Of a DNA stretch of 40,949 bases, positions 17,019-24,432 are shown piece by piece. Position 1 is the stretch's first letter. The number at the start of each line of letters is the position of its first letter. The notes under the pieces were generated by a model. It ran no database searches. It was not told the DNA's origin and worked only from the letters and a program-made list of their open reading frames with translations. The stretch spans positions 1 to 40,949 of the forward strand of contig JAHJLB010000052.1 of NCBI GenBank assembly GCA_018822105.1. Direction: 5' to 3'. This DNA is from Pseudomonadota bacterium. Its GTDB lineage: Bacteria; Desulfobacterota; Desulfovibrionia; Desulfovibrionales; Desulfovibrionaceae. The translations under genes were made by a program, and so were the position numbers.

Positions 17019-17528
17019 ATGTCCAATCCCACTGTGCTCATTGTGACCTCCATGGGCGAGATGCTTGTGGAGCTATACGCCGACAAGGCCCCGGACACCG
17101 TGGCCAACTTCTTGTCCTATGTTGACGAGGAGTTTTACGACGGCCTCATCTTCCACCGCGTCATCAAGAACTTCATGATCCAGGGCGGCGGCATGGACAT
17201 GATGATGCGCGAGAAGAAGAACAAGAGCCCGATCAAGAACGAGGCCCGGGCCGACGTGCCCAACGAGGCCTTCACCCTGGCCATGGCCCGCACCATGGAC
17301 CCGCACAGCGCCACCAGCCAGTTCTTCATCAATGTGAAGGACAACGAATTCCTGAACTTCACCGCGCCGAACCCCCAGGGCTACGGCTACACCGTGTTCG
17401 GCAAGGTCACCGAAGGCCAGGACGTGGCCACCAAGATGAGCCTTGTGCGCACCAAGAACCACATGGGCCACGGCGACGTGCCCCAGGATCCCATCTCCAT
17501 CATCAGCATCCGCCGCTTCGAAGTCTAG
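17019..17528 (+). CDS. Cyclophilin-type peptidyl-prolyl cis-trans isomerase
   Basis: The 169-aa protein is a single cyclophilin domain that speeds proline isomerisation during folding. The active-site arginine lies in FHRVIKNFMIQGGG, followed by MARTMDPHSATSQFFINVKDN and a C-terminal GYTVFGKVTEGQDV. It has no signal peptide, so it acts in the cytoplasm, like E. coli PpiB. A strong AAGGAGA Shine-Dalgarno precedes the ATG. It follows the flavoenzyme gene after 49 bp and ends at a good terminator. Confidence 0.95.
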   Translation: MSNPTVLIVTSMGEMLVELYADKAPDTVANFLSYVDEEFYDGLIFHRVIKNFMIQGGGMDMMMREKKNKSPIKNEARADVPNEAFTLAMARTMDPHSATSQFFINVKDNEFLNFTAPNPQGYGYTVFGKVTEGQDVATKMSLVRTKNHMGHGDVPQDPISIISIRRFEV

Positions 17529-17551
17529 GCGAACGGATCCTTGGAACAGAA

Positions 17552-17582
17552 ACGGCGCGTCCAACTGGGCGCGCCGTCTTCT
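17552..17582. terminator. Intrinsic terminator between the cyclophilin and DUF523 genes
   Basis: ACGGCGCG (17552-17559) pairs with CGCGCCGT (17570-17577) around a 10-nt loop, with a pyrimidine-rich CTTCTGTTG downstream. The minus strand also runs into TTCTGTTCC, so it can serve both convergent genes. Confidence 0.7.
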
Positions 17583-17609
17583 GTTGCGGGGATCAGCGTG
17601 GACTGAGGG

Positions 17610-18077
17610 CTACAGCTCCTCCTCGCTCTGCACCGCAAAGCCCTGGGCCTTGAGCAGCGCCGCAAAAAAACCGTCTCCGGACACGAGCCGGCCAGAGAAG
17701 GTCCCATCGTAGACGCGCCCGGCCCCGCAGGACGGCGAGCGTGATTTCAGCACCGCCCGGAGACACCCCCTGTCCCGGCCCAAGGCCAGGGCCTTGTGCG
17801 CCCCGGCATGCAAGGCCCCGGTGCAGTCCGTTCCCGCGCGGGTCAGGGCCCTGCCTCCTCTCAGCTCCACCGGCTCCCGCGGAACGGGCAAGCCGCCCAG
17901 GACCTCCGGGCACACCGGCAGAGCCAGGCCCTCGTGCGCCAGACGCATGATCACGGGGTGCGGGGTGGCCCCGCCGTCATAGCGGCAGCACACGCCGGCC
18001 AGACAGGCGCTGACCAGTATGGGGTTGTTCCTGGATTCATCGGAACAGGGCATCAAGGCATTTTTGGGCAGGCTCAC
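17610..18077 (-). CDS. DUF523 family protein
   Basis: The 155-aa protein matches DUF523, a small Cys-rich bacterial family with no established function. Conserved pieces are VSACLAGVCCRYDGG, LPVCPEVLGGLPVPREPVEL and LKSRSPSCG; the spaced cysteines suggest metal or redox chemistry (inference). The GTG at 18077 overlaps the xerC stop as GTGA, which suggests translational coupling; an internal ATG at residue 9 is an alternative. It is the last gene of the run that begins with cpoB and ends at the terminator near 17552. Confidence 0.85.
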   Translation of the reverse strand: MSLPKNALMPCSDESRNNPILVSACLAGVCCRYDGGATPHPVIMRLAHEGLALPVCPEVLGGLPVPREPVELRGGRALTRAGTDCTGALHAGAHKALALGRDRGCLRAVLKSRSPSCGAGRVYDGTFSGRLVSGDGFFAALLKAQGFAVQSEEEL

Positions 18078-19054
18078 TCGGATTCACCAGAATCCTTTCC
18101 GCCGGGTCTCTGTCCTGTGCGCTCCGAGCGCGGATGGGTCCTGTCATAGACTTCCATGATATGGCGCAGATCCAGGTGGGTGTAACGTTCCGTGGTTGAC
18201 AGACGCGAGTGGCCGAGCATCTCCTGCACGCTGCGCAGATCGGCCCCGGCCTGGAGCAGGTGCGTGGCGAAGCTGTGGCGCAGGGTGTGCGGATGCACGC
18301 TCTGGCCGATGCCCGCCCCGGCTGCCAGCCGAGCCACGATGCGCTGGGCCTCGCGCCGGGTGAGGGGGCCGCCGCGCACCCCGAGGAAAAGCGCCTGTCC
18401 AGGCGAGCCTGCCGCCAGCTCCTGGCGCAGGCCGAGATATTCCACCAGGCGCTCCTTGGCGGCCTGGCTCAAGGGGGCCAGCCGCTCCTTGCCGCCCTTG
18501 CCGCGCACGCGCACAAAGCCCCGGTCCGTGCGTACATCATCCACGGTGAGGGACAGGGCTTCGCTCACGCGCAGGCCGGAGCCGTAAAGCACCTCAGCCA
18601 GGGCCAGATCGCGCAGGCCAAGGACTCCGGGTGCGGCCTGGGCCTCCATCACCGCCACGGCCTGGTCCACGTTCAGGGCGCGCAGCTGGCGCTGCTCCTG
18701 CTTGGGATTGCGCAGTCCCGCCAGGGGATTAATCGTAAGCAGCTGGTTCTTTAGAAGATAACGAAAAAATGAGCGCAGAGAGGAGAGCTTGCGCGCCATG
18801 CTCGATTTTTTCTGGCGCAGGCGGTGCAGTTCGGCCAGAAAGGCCGTGGCATCCTCGCGTGCGATGGCCTCACAGGCCGCCAGGCTGCGGGCGCGGCGGG
18901 ACAGGAAGGTCTCGAACTGGGCCAGATCCGCCGCATAGGCCCGCACCGTGGCCAGGGAATAGCCCTTCTCGATCTCCAGAAACGACAAGAACCCCTGGCA
19001 GACCTCCGGCAGGTCCGCCCCGGGACCGCTAGGGGCCGCGCCTGTCGAGGACAT
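18074..19054 (-). CDS. xerC: Tyrosine recombinase XerC
   Basis: The 326-aa site-specific recombinase has an N-terminal SAM-like DNA-binding domain (residues 15-105) and a C-terminal catalytic domain with all six signature residues: R162 (GSGLRVSE), K186 (GKGGKER), H256 and R259 (HTLRHSFATHLL), H282 (LGHSRLSTTE) and Y291 (RYTHLD). With XerD, or alone as XerH-like enzymes do, it resolves chromosome dimers at dif after activation by FtsK; an ftsK gene is present at 33652-35892. Length and motifs fit XerC better than an integrase. The ATG at 19054 overlaps the end of the GGDEF gene by 26 bp. Confidence 0.92.
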   Translation of the reverse strand: MSSTGAAPSGPGADLPEVCQGFLSFLEIEKGYSLATVRAYAADLAQFETFLSRRARSLAACEAIAREDATAFLAELHRLRQKKSSMARKLSSLRSFFRYLLKNQLLTINPLAGLRNPKQEQRQLRALNVDQAVAVMEAQAAPGVLGLRDLALAEVLYGSGLRVSEALSLTVDDVRTDRGFVRVRGKGGKERLAPLSQAAKERLVEYLGLRQELAAGSPGQALFLGVRGGPLTRREAQRIVARLAAGAGIGQSVHPHTLRHSFATHLLQAGADLRSVQEMLGHSRLSTTERYTHLDLRHIMEVYDRTHPRSERTGQRPGGKDSGESE

Positions 19055-19979
19055 AGCAGCTCTTGACGTTTTCCTTGGCCTTCTTCTTCAGGCCCATGGC
19101 GATGGCCGAGGCCTCGCCGAAGTGCTTGAGCCGCCCCCCGGTGTTGAAGACCACGGCGATGGACAGGGCCATGAGCGGGAAGGTGCGCACCTCGCCCTGG
19201 CGGTCGGTGGAGACGATGGCCCCGCGCTCGCTGTCCTCCTTGTCGTAGAAATGCGGCACAATGCCGTCAAAGGCCTCCAGCACGCGCTTGCAGGCCTCCT
19301 CGGCCAGACTGGCGGGGACGATGAACACGAAATCATCGCCGCCCACATGCCCCACAAAGCTGCGAATGCCGGTAAAGCCGCGGATGGTGTTGACGATGAC
19401 CCGGGCGGTCATCATGAGCACCTCATCCCCGCGCGAAAATCCGTATTTGTCGTTGAAAGACTTGAAATAGTCCAGATCGCAGTAGGCCAGGGCGAAATCG
19501 TCCCGACGCTCGATCAGGTCCTGGATGCGCTGGATGATGCTCGTGTTGCCCGGAAGCTTGGTCAGCGGATTGGCGTCCATGGCCCGCGTGGCCCGGCACA
19601 GGGTCAGGTGCACACGTTCCCTGGCCTGAGTCTTGGTGAAGGGCCGCACCAGGAAGTCGTCGGCCTCGATCTCGTTCCAGTTCCAGGGCTGTTCAAGATC
19701 CTCGGAGTCCAGGCAAAGGATCACCGGCAGCTGGCGGTAGACGTTCTCGCTCTTGACGATGGTGGCCACCTCTGCGCTCTTGATGTCCTCAAGGCGGTTG
19801 TCCACCACGAGCACGTCCGGGGGCTCATTAAATATAATTTCCATGGCCCGCCGCCCGCGGTCAATGACCGTCCACTCCACTTCGGCCGGGTCCCACAGGC
19901 TGCGGAAGAGCTCCGCAAGCTCCGGGTCCGGCGTGAGCAGGATGCCACGCTGCTGGCGGGGAAACAAGGATGGCGGCAC
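19029..19979 (-). CDS. Degenerate receiver-GGDEF protein
   Basis: The 316-aa protein has an N-terminal receiver-like domain (about residues 10-130) and a C-terminal diguanylate cyclase domain (about 135-310). In the receiver the phospho-acceptor position is D60 (DVLVVDNRLED), but the conserved Lys is R112 (FLVRPFTKT), so normal phospho-signalling is doubtful. In the cyclase domain NPLTKLPGN, CDLDYFKSFND and FSRGDEVL are intact, while the signature is GGDDF (213-217) rather than GG(D/E)EF, and there is no RxxD inhibitory site upstream. It may make cyclic di-GMP weakly or act as a sensor. The GTG at 19979 has GAGGGAGAG upstream. It follows the HDOD gene after 11 bp and overlaps xerC by 26 bp. 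Confidence 0.85.
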   Translation of the reverse strand: MPPSLFPRQQRGILLTPDPELAELFRSLWDPAEVEWTVIDRGRRAMEIIFNEPPDVLVVDNRLEDIKSAEVATIVKSENVYRQLPVILCLDSEDLEQPWNWNEIEADDFLVRPFTKTQARERVHLTLCRATRAMDANPLTKLPGNTSIIQRIQDLIERRDDFALAYCDLDYFKSFNDKYGFSRGDEVLMMTARVIVNTIRGFTGIRSFVGHVGGDDFVFIVPASLAEEACKRVLEAFDGIVPHFYDKEDSERGAIVSTDRQGEVRTFPLMALSIAVVFNTGGRLKHFGEASAIAMGLKKKAKENVKSCYVLDRRGP

Positions 19980-19990
19980 GGGGCTCTCCC

Positions 19991-20869
19991 TCAGTTGCAG
20001 GCGTTGCCCTTGGGCGGCGTGGAGTCTTCTGGCGCAAAGGTGACGCCGGAGACCTCGGAAAGGTTCTCGCCGAAATCATCCAGCACGGAATCCAGGTCCG
20101 AAAGTTTGAGGCCCAAGGCCTTCAGCGCCTGGGAGCTCAGGGGCGCGGCCTGATCGTCTCCGCCGGAACCGTACTCGAAGATCCTGACCACAAAATCCCC
20201 AAGGTGCACGGCAGCCGCGTGCTGCGGGAAGATCTGCGCGCGTTCCGGGGCGTGGTGCGCACTCATGGATTCCTTGATGGTGGCGGGCAGGTGCCAGTGG
20301 TCGGCCAGCCAGGCGTTGATGCGGTCATGCCCAAAGCCCAGCACGGCCTTTTCGGCCTCCAGCCAGCGCAGATCCTGGGTGCGCACGGTCTCGGCCACGG
20401 CCTTGTGCAGTTCCGGCAGCTGCACTGCGGCCACGACCTTGCCCAGGTCGTGCAGCAGGCCGCAGACGCTGTACTCCTCGGGGTCCTTGAGCCCGGCCTT
20501 GCGCGCGACGAGGCCCGTGGCCAGGGCGCAGCCGACGCTGTGCTCCCAGAGTCCCTCCATGGATTTGGACATGATGTCGAAGACCGAGGTGCTGATGATG
20601 ACGCCACGGATGACGTTGAAGCCCAGAAGCACAAGAGAGTGCTGAATGGAGCTGATTCGTCCGGGGAAACCGTACACCGGCGAATTGACCATCTTGAGCA
20701 CCTTGGCCGAAAGGACCTGGTCGCGGGAGATGACCTTGGCGATGGCCTCGATGGTGGTGTTGGGGTTCTGGACAAGCCGCGACACCTCGTCGAGGACCTT
20801 GGGCAAAGTGGGCAGATCGCGGATGGACAGGATCTTGCCCTTGGCGCTGGTTTTGAGATCTTCGTCCAT
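19991..20869 (-). CDS. HDOD domain signalling protein
   Basis: The 292-aa protein is one HDOD domain, typical of bacterial signal-output proteins related to HD phosphohydrolases. LPTLPKVLDEVSRLV, ISRDQVLSAKVLKMVNSPVYGFPGRISSIQHSLVLLGF and the hydrophobic body are as expected. Unlike many HDOD proteins it keeps an HD pair in GLLHDLGK (H140, D141) together with H110, H181 and H205 at plausible metal-ligand positions, so residual hydrolase activity is possible (inference). It starts 3 bp after the 110-aa gene and ends 11 bp before the GGDEF gene; the three look like one signalling unit. Confidence 0.9.
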   Translation of the reverse strand: MDEDLKTSAKGKILSIRDLPTLPKVLDEVSRLVQNPNTTIEAIAKVISRDQVLSAKVLKMVNSPVYGFPGRISSIQHSLVLLGFNVIRGVIISTSVFDIMSKSMEGLWEHSVGCALATGLVARKAGLKDPEEYSVCGLLHDLGKVVAAVQLPELHKAVAETVRTQDLRWLEAEKAVLGFGHDRINAWLADHWHLPATIKESMSAHHAPERAQIFPQHAAAVHLGDFVVRIFEYGSGGDDQAAPLSSQALKALGLKLSDLDSVLDDFGENLSEVSGVTFAPEDSTPPKGNACN

Positions 20870-20872
20870 GGC

Positions 20873-21205
20873 CTAGCCCTTGCCCTGCTCTGCGGCGGCT
20901 GCATCCGCAGCGGCCTTGATGGTGAAGTACTCGCGCAGGTAGGCTTTGACCTTGACCATGTACTCGTCCTCTCCCAGGCGACGGAAGAGATGGTCCAGGC
21001 GCAGCACGCGCTCGCTCGGATTCTGGCTGGCGGCCACGGCGTCGCCCACCACGAAGATCTTGTCGATGCCCATGCCGTCAAGCCTGTCGATGAGCGCCTC
21101 CGTGAGGTCCACCCCAGAGCCGACGATGGCCATGCCGTTGGCCTTGGTGATGGCCTTGGCCAGCTTCATGCCCGGCTTGGCCAGGGAAAGGGGAATCTTC
21201 TGCAT
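20873..21205 (-). CDS. Small protein like the N-terminal module of HD-GYP regulators
   Basis: A 110-aa protein of unknown function. The first 50 residues (IPLSLAKPGMKLAKAITKANGM, then LTEALIDRLDGMGIDKIFV) resemble the small beta-rich module that often precedes HD-GYP phosphodiesterase domains, here encoded separately. The C-terminal part is helical and charged and ends in an Ala-rich tail. AGGAG precedes the ATG at 21205. It lies 34 bp after dprA and 3 bp before the HDOD gene, so it is probably a partner of that protein. I have no better family name for it. Confidence 0.7.
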   Translation of the reverse strand: MQKIPLSLAKPGMKLAKAITKANGMAIVGSGVDLTEALIDRLDGMGIDKIFVVGDAVAASQNPSERVLRLDHLFRRLGEDEYMVKVKAYLREYFTIKAAADAAAAEQGKG

Positions 21206-21239
21206 TGCTGCTCCTGAGCTGCGGTACGTGCGACTTCAA

Positions 21240-22457
21240 TCACGCAAGGCTATAGTACATGCCTGGCCACTGGCGGACAAGCCCCTGCATTTCCAGCACC
21301 AGGAGCCTGCGGCTCACCATGTGGCTTTCCCAGCCCAGGGCCTGGATCAGGGAGTCCATGTGTATTTTCGCGTCCAGGGTCAACAGGGAAAGGAGCGTTT
21401 TTTCGTCATCGGTCAGGTTCTCGGGCCAGGGCCTGGGTTGCGCCGCAGCGGCCAAGGCGGAGGCGGCCGCAGCCAGCGAAGCCCCAGACGGCGCGGATCT
21501 GGCCGCCTGGACTGGGGCGTCGGGCTGGGCCTGGCCGGGCAGGGCCTTGGGCACGGCGGTCAGTTCGGCGCTGAACTGGTAGCGCAGGGTGCGCACGATG
21601 TCCTCGGCGCTTTCCACCAGGGCGGCGCCCTGCTTGATGAGCCGGTGGCACCCGGCAAAGGTCGGCTGGCCCAGGGGGCCTGGCAGGGCGAAGACCTCGC
21701 GCCCCTGCTCGGCGGCCAGGCGCGCGGTGATGAGGCTGCCGGAGCGCGAGGCCGCTTCGGCCACAAGGACGCCCAGGGACAGGCCGCTGATGATGCGGTT
21801 GCGGTAGGGGAAATTCCGGGCTTCGGGCCTGGTGCCGGGGCCGAACTCGGTGATGACCAGGCCCCGGTGCTCCAGCGCCTGACGCACGTCCTCGTTCTCC
21901 GGCGGGTAGTGCACATCGAGCCCAGCGCCCAGAACCGCGATGGAGCTGCCCACATGTCCCAGGGCCGCCGTGTGCGCCTGGCGGTCGATGCCAGCGGCGA
22001 GCCCGGAGACCACGGTGACGCCGAAGCGCGACAGCTCGGAACTGATGCGCTCCACGGACTGCAGACCAAGCAGGGTGCATTCCCTGGCGCCCACCACAGC
22101 CACAAAGGGATTGCGCAGAAGGCTCAGATCGCCCTGGGCATACAGCAAGGCGGGCGGATCGGGTATCTCCCGCAGGCGCTTCGGGTACTTGGGGTCGAAC
22201 CAGGTGATGACGCGCGCGCCCAGGCTGCGCGCGGAACGGTATTCGGCCTCCGCGCCAGGCCGCCAGGGCTCGGCCAGAAAGACCTCGGCGCGATTTTTTG
22301 GCAAAAGCTTGCGGCTGGACCAGTTGCGGGCGTCAGACACGGCCTCGAAGGCGCTCTGGTAGCCGGAGAGCAGGCGCTTCCACGACCGCGGCCCCAAACC
22401 CGGCGTGTGGCGCAGGGCAAGGCAGGAAAAAAACTCTTTGGCGGCGTCCAGAGTCAT
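21240..22457 (-). CDS. dprA: DNA-processing protein DprA
   Basis: The 405-aa protein has an N-terminal helix-hairpin-helix region, a Rossmann-like DprA core (VAVVGARECTLLGLQSV, VVSGLAAGIDRQAHTAAL, AVLGAGLDVHYPPEN, VLVAEAASRSGSLITARLAAEQGREVFALPG) and a C-terminal winged-helix domain after residue 340 (LTDDEKTLLSLLTL). DprA binds incoming single-stranded DNA and loads RecA in natural transformation; outside competent species its role is less clear. No other competence gene is in the window. It follows cpoB after 37 bp and precedes the 110-aa gene by 34 bp. The Shine-Dalgarno at 22457 is weak. Confidence 0.93.
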   Translation of the reverse strand: MTLDAAKEFFSCLALRHTPGLGPRSWKRLLSGYQSAFEAVSDARNWSSRKLLPKNRAEVFLAEPWRPGAEAEYRSARSLGARVITWFDPKYPKRLREIPDPPALLYAQGDLSLLRNPFVAVVGARECTLLGLQSVERISSELSRFGVTVVSGLAAGIDRQAHTAALGHVGSSIAVLGAGLDVHYPPENEDVRQALEHRGLVITEFGPGTRPEARNFPYRNRIISGLSLGVLVAEAASRSGSLITARLAAEQGREVFALPGPLGQPTFAGCHRLIKQGAALVESAEDIVRTLRYQFSAELTAVPKALPGQAQPDAPVQAARSAPSGASLAAAASALAAAAQPRPWPENLTDDEKTLLSLLTLDAKIHMDSLIQALGWESHMVSRRLLVLEMQGLVRQWPGMYYSLA

Positions 22458-22494
22458 GGATGCACCGAAGGCGGCCCGGTGTGAGCCGCCGGAA

Positions 22495-23256
22495 TCAACG
22501 CCCGAGCTCCGCGAGCTTCTTGCGCGCCGCAGGCGCCGGCTCGGACTTGGGGTGGTCCTGCAGCAAAGCGCGCAAGTACAGCGAAGCGTTGTCCTTCTCC
22601 CCCATCATGGCGTAGGACATGCCTATCTTGAGCAGGGCCGCTGCGGCCTTGTGGTGCTTGGGGAAACGCCGGGTCACTTCCTTGAAGGTCAGAATGCCCT
22701 GGGCGTAGTTCTTCTCCAGGTAATAGCTCTCGCCGATCCAATAGATGGCGTTGGGCACCAGGGCGCTGTTCGGCTCGGCCTCCAGGAATTCCTTCAGGAT
22801 CTTGCGGCCCTCCTCCCCGCGCTCGGCGCGCACCAGGGTCATGCCCTCGGTGTAGGCGGATGACGATGCCGTGCCGCCGCTGGCCCTGGCAGGGGCGGCC
22901 TTCTGCTCGGCCAGGCTGTCCACAGCGGAAGCGCTGGAGGCGTAGTCGCTTTGCAGGGGCTCCGGCTGGGCCTTCACCACCACGGGCAATGAGGCCTTAG
23001 CGGATCCGGTCGCGCCAAGCTGTTCCTGCATCCGCTGGAGGGAGTCCTCAACAGTCTTGATGCGCTCCACGAGCTTGTGCTGCTGCTCGCGCCCGCGCTC
23101 CTCCTGCTCCCGCTGGCCTTCCTTGAAGTTGAGGAAGTTCTCCTCCAGGCTGCGCAGCCGCCACTCTTCACTCAAGCCGCGCTTGGCGTCCATTTTCCCG
23201 GCGCAGCCGCAAAGGGCCAGCATGAGAAGGACAACGAATAGGGCTTTGGGGCGCAT
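22495..23256 (-). CDS. cpoB: Tol-Pal system protein CpoB/YbgF, lipoprotein form
   Basis: The 253-aa envelope protein begins with a lipoprotein signal, ALFVVLLMLALCGC, with the lipobox cysteine at residue 18, so it should be anchored in a membrane. A coiled-coil region (about residues 28-75, with LEENFLNFKEGQREQEERG) mediates trimerisation in the family, and a C-terminal set of TPR repeats (YTEGMTLVRAERGEEGRKIL, AIYWIGESYYLEKNYAQGILTFKEV, AAALLKIGMSYAMMGEKDNA) follows. Family members link cell-wall synthesis with outer-membrane constriction. The start at 23256 has AGGAG 7 bases upstream; a longer in-frame extension lacks sense. tolB and pal are not in this window. Confidence 0.9.
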   Translation of the reverse strand: MRPKALFVVLLMLALCGCAGKMDAKRGLSEEWRLRSLEENFLNFKEGQREQEERGREQQHKLVERIKTVEDSLQRMQEQLGATGSAKASLPVVVKAQPEPLQSDYASSASAVDSLAEQKAAPARASGGTASSSAYTEGMTLVRAERGEEGRKILKEFLEAEPNSALVPNAIYWIGESYYLEKNYAQGILTFKEVTRRFPKHHKAAAALLKIGMSYAMMGEKDNASLYLRALLQDHPKSEPAPAARKKLAELGR

Positions 23257-23396
23257 GGGACTCTCCTGTTCAGGATTCCTTAGGCCAGCGCGGAGCTTTT
23301 GGCAAGAATTCATGCGCTGAGCCAAGGGCATGCGGCTTGCCTGGACAACCATTATGCGGCACAAGAAAGGAAAAGAAGGAGACCAAAGAGGCCAGC

Positions 23397-24365
23397 ATGC
23401 CCAATCTCCATGTCCTCCCCCTTTTCGCCACCCTTGCCGCGCCGGCGTTTTTCCTGTTCTTCGCCTTGGCCTCCCTGGGTTCCCCCCTGCTCGCGGTCAT
23501 CTGTCTCTGCGTGGGGCGGATGCGCGGCACACAGCACCCCGAGGCCTATGCCCGGAGGCTTCTGCGCATGGCGCTGGCCTGCACCCTGCCCGCCTGCGCC
23601 CTGCTGTTCAGCGCCACCGGCCTGACCCTGTACCGCACCCCCTGGTTCAGGAACTGGCTTTTCGCCGCCCCGCTGGTGCCGGCCCTGCTGGCGGCCGCAA
23701 TCTCCGCCTACGGGGTGTCGCTGCTTCTTTGGCGCGCATCGCGCATCTCGTACCGTTCGCGCCCGGACAGCCCGCTTGCCCAGGCCGGAGCCCTTGCGCT
23801 TCTTGCCGTGGTCATTCTCTGGCTGGCCCTGTCCTGGCTGCGCGACTTGACCGCCCAGGCCCTGGCCGTGCTGGACGCGACGATCTCGGGAGGCGGCGCC
23901 CTGGTCCCGCTGCTCAGGCCAGACCTCTCCTCCACCGCCCCCTGGCTCTGGGCGGCGGTGCTGGCCGGCGCTCTGGCCTCGGCCATGTGCGCTGGTGCCT
24001 GGAGCCTGGAATATCTGATGCTGCGGCGCGACCGCGAGCCCTTCGGACGCGAGGCCTTCGCCCACACCATGCGCCTGGCGGCCCGCGCCTCGCTGCGCTC
24101 CGGCCTGCTGGCCCTGTCCTTCCTGCCGGCCCTGTGGGAGCACCTCACCCATCCGCCCGGCTCGCCTTCGAACGCACTGCTCGTGCAAGCGCTGCTCATG
24201 GGCTGCGGCTCGGCCATTGTCCTGGCCTGCATCGCCTGGATCGTGCTGGCCCGCAGCAGCCGCCCCTGCTCCCACCCGGTCCTTGTGCATGGCTCCTTGG
24301 CGCTGGTCTGGACCGGCCTCACTGCAGCGCTCTGCGCCGCGCTGGTGCGCTTCTACGCCGCTTAG
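23397..24365 (+). CDS. Unrecognised polytopic membrane protein
   Basis: A 322-aa inner-membrane protein with about eight hydrophobic segments (for example near residues 5-40, 55-80, 90-115, 125-150, 180-205, 230-250, 260-285 and 295-320). The loops are Arg-rich (RMRGTQHPEAYARRLLRM, LMLRRDREPFGREAF), which gives cues for cytoplasmic loops. I see no transporter or enzyme motif and do not recognise a family. GAGG precedes the ATG at 23397. It stands alone on the plus strand, divergent from cpoB and convergent with the chemotaxis operon; its gap of 140 bp to cpoB probably holds both promoters, though I cannot point to convincing boxes. Confidence 0.8.
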   Translation: MPNLHVLPLFATLAAPAFFLFFALASLGSPLLAVICLCVGRMRGTQHPEAYARRLLRMALACTLPACALLFSATGLTLYRTPWFRNWLFAAPLVPALLAAAISAYGVSLLLWRASRISYRSRPDSPLAQAGALALLAVVILWLALSWLRDLTAQALAVLDATISGGGALVPLLRPDLSSTAPWLWAAVLAGALASAMCAGAWSLEYLMLRRDREPFGREAFAHTMRLAARASLRSGLLALSFLPALWEHLTHPPGSPSNALLVQALLMGCGSAIVLACIAWIVLARSSRPCSHPVLVHGSLALVWTGLTAALCAALVRFYAA

Positions 24366-24374
24366 CCTCCCCCA

Positions 24375-24400
24375 ACAAAAAAGGCAGCCCGAAGGCTGCC
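24375..24400 (-). terminator. Intrinsic terminator of the chemotaxis operon
   Basis: Reading the minus strand, a 7-bp GGCAGCC/GGCTGCC stem with a TTCG tetraloop (24400-24383) is followed by six T residues (24382-24377). It lies about 30 bp after the cheA stop. The plus strand lacks a T-run after the stem, so the terminator belongs to the minus-strand operon. Confidence 0.88.
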
Positions 24401-24432
24401 CCTGTGTCGGTTCCTGGCAACTGGCAATGAAC

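Noticed and set aside
18074-19054. XerC as the integrase of a genomic island
   Set aside because: Length, motifs and its place inside a housekeeping run fit chromosomal XerC; there are no phage or plasmid genes nearby.
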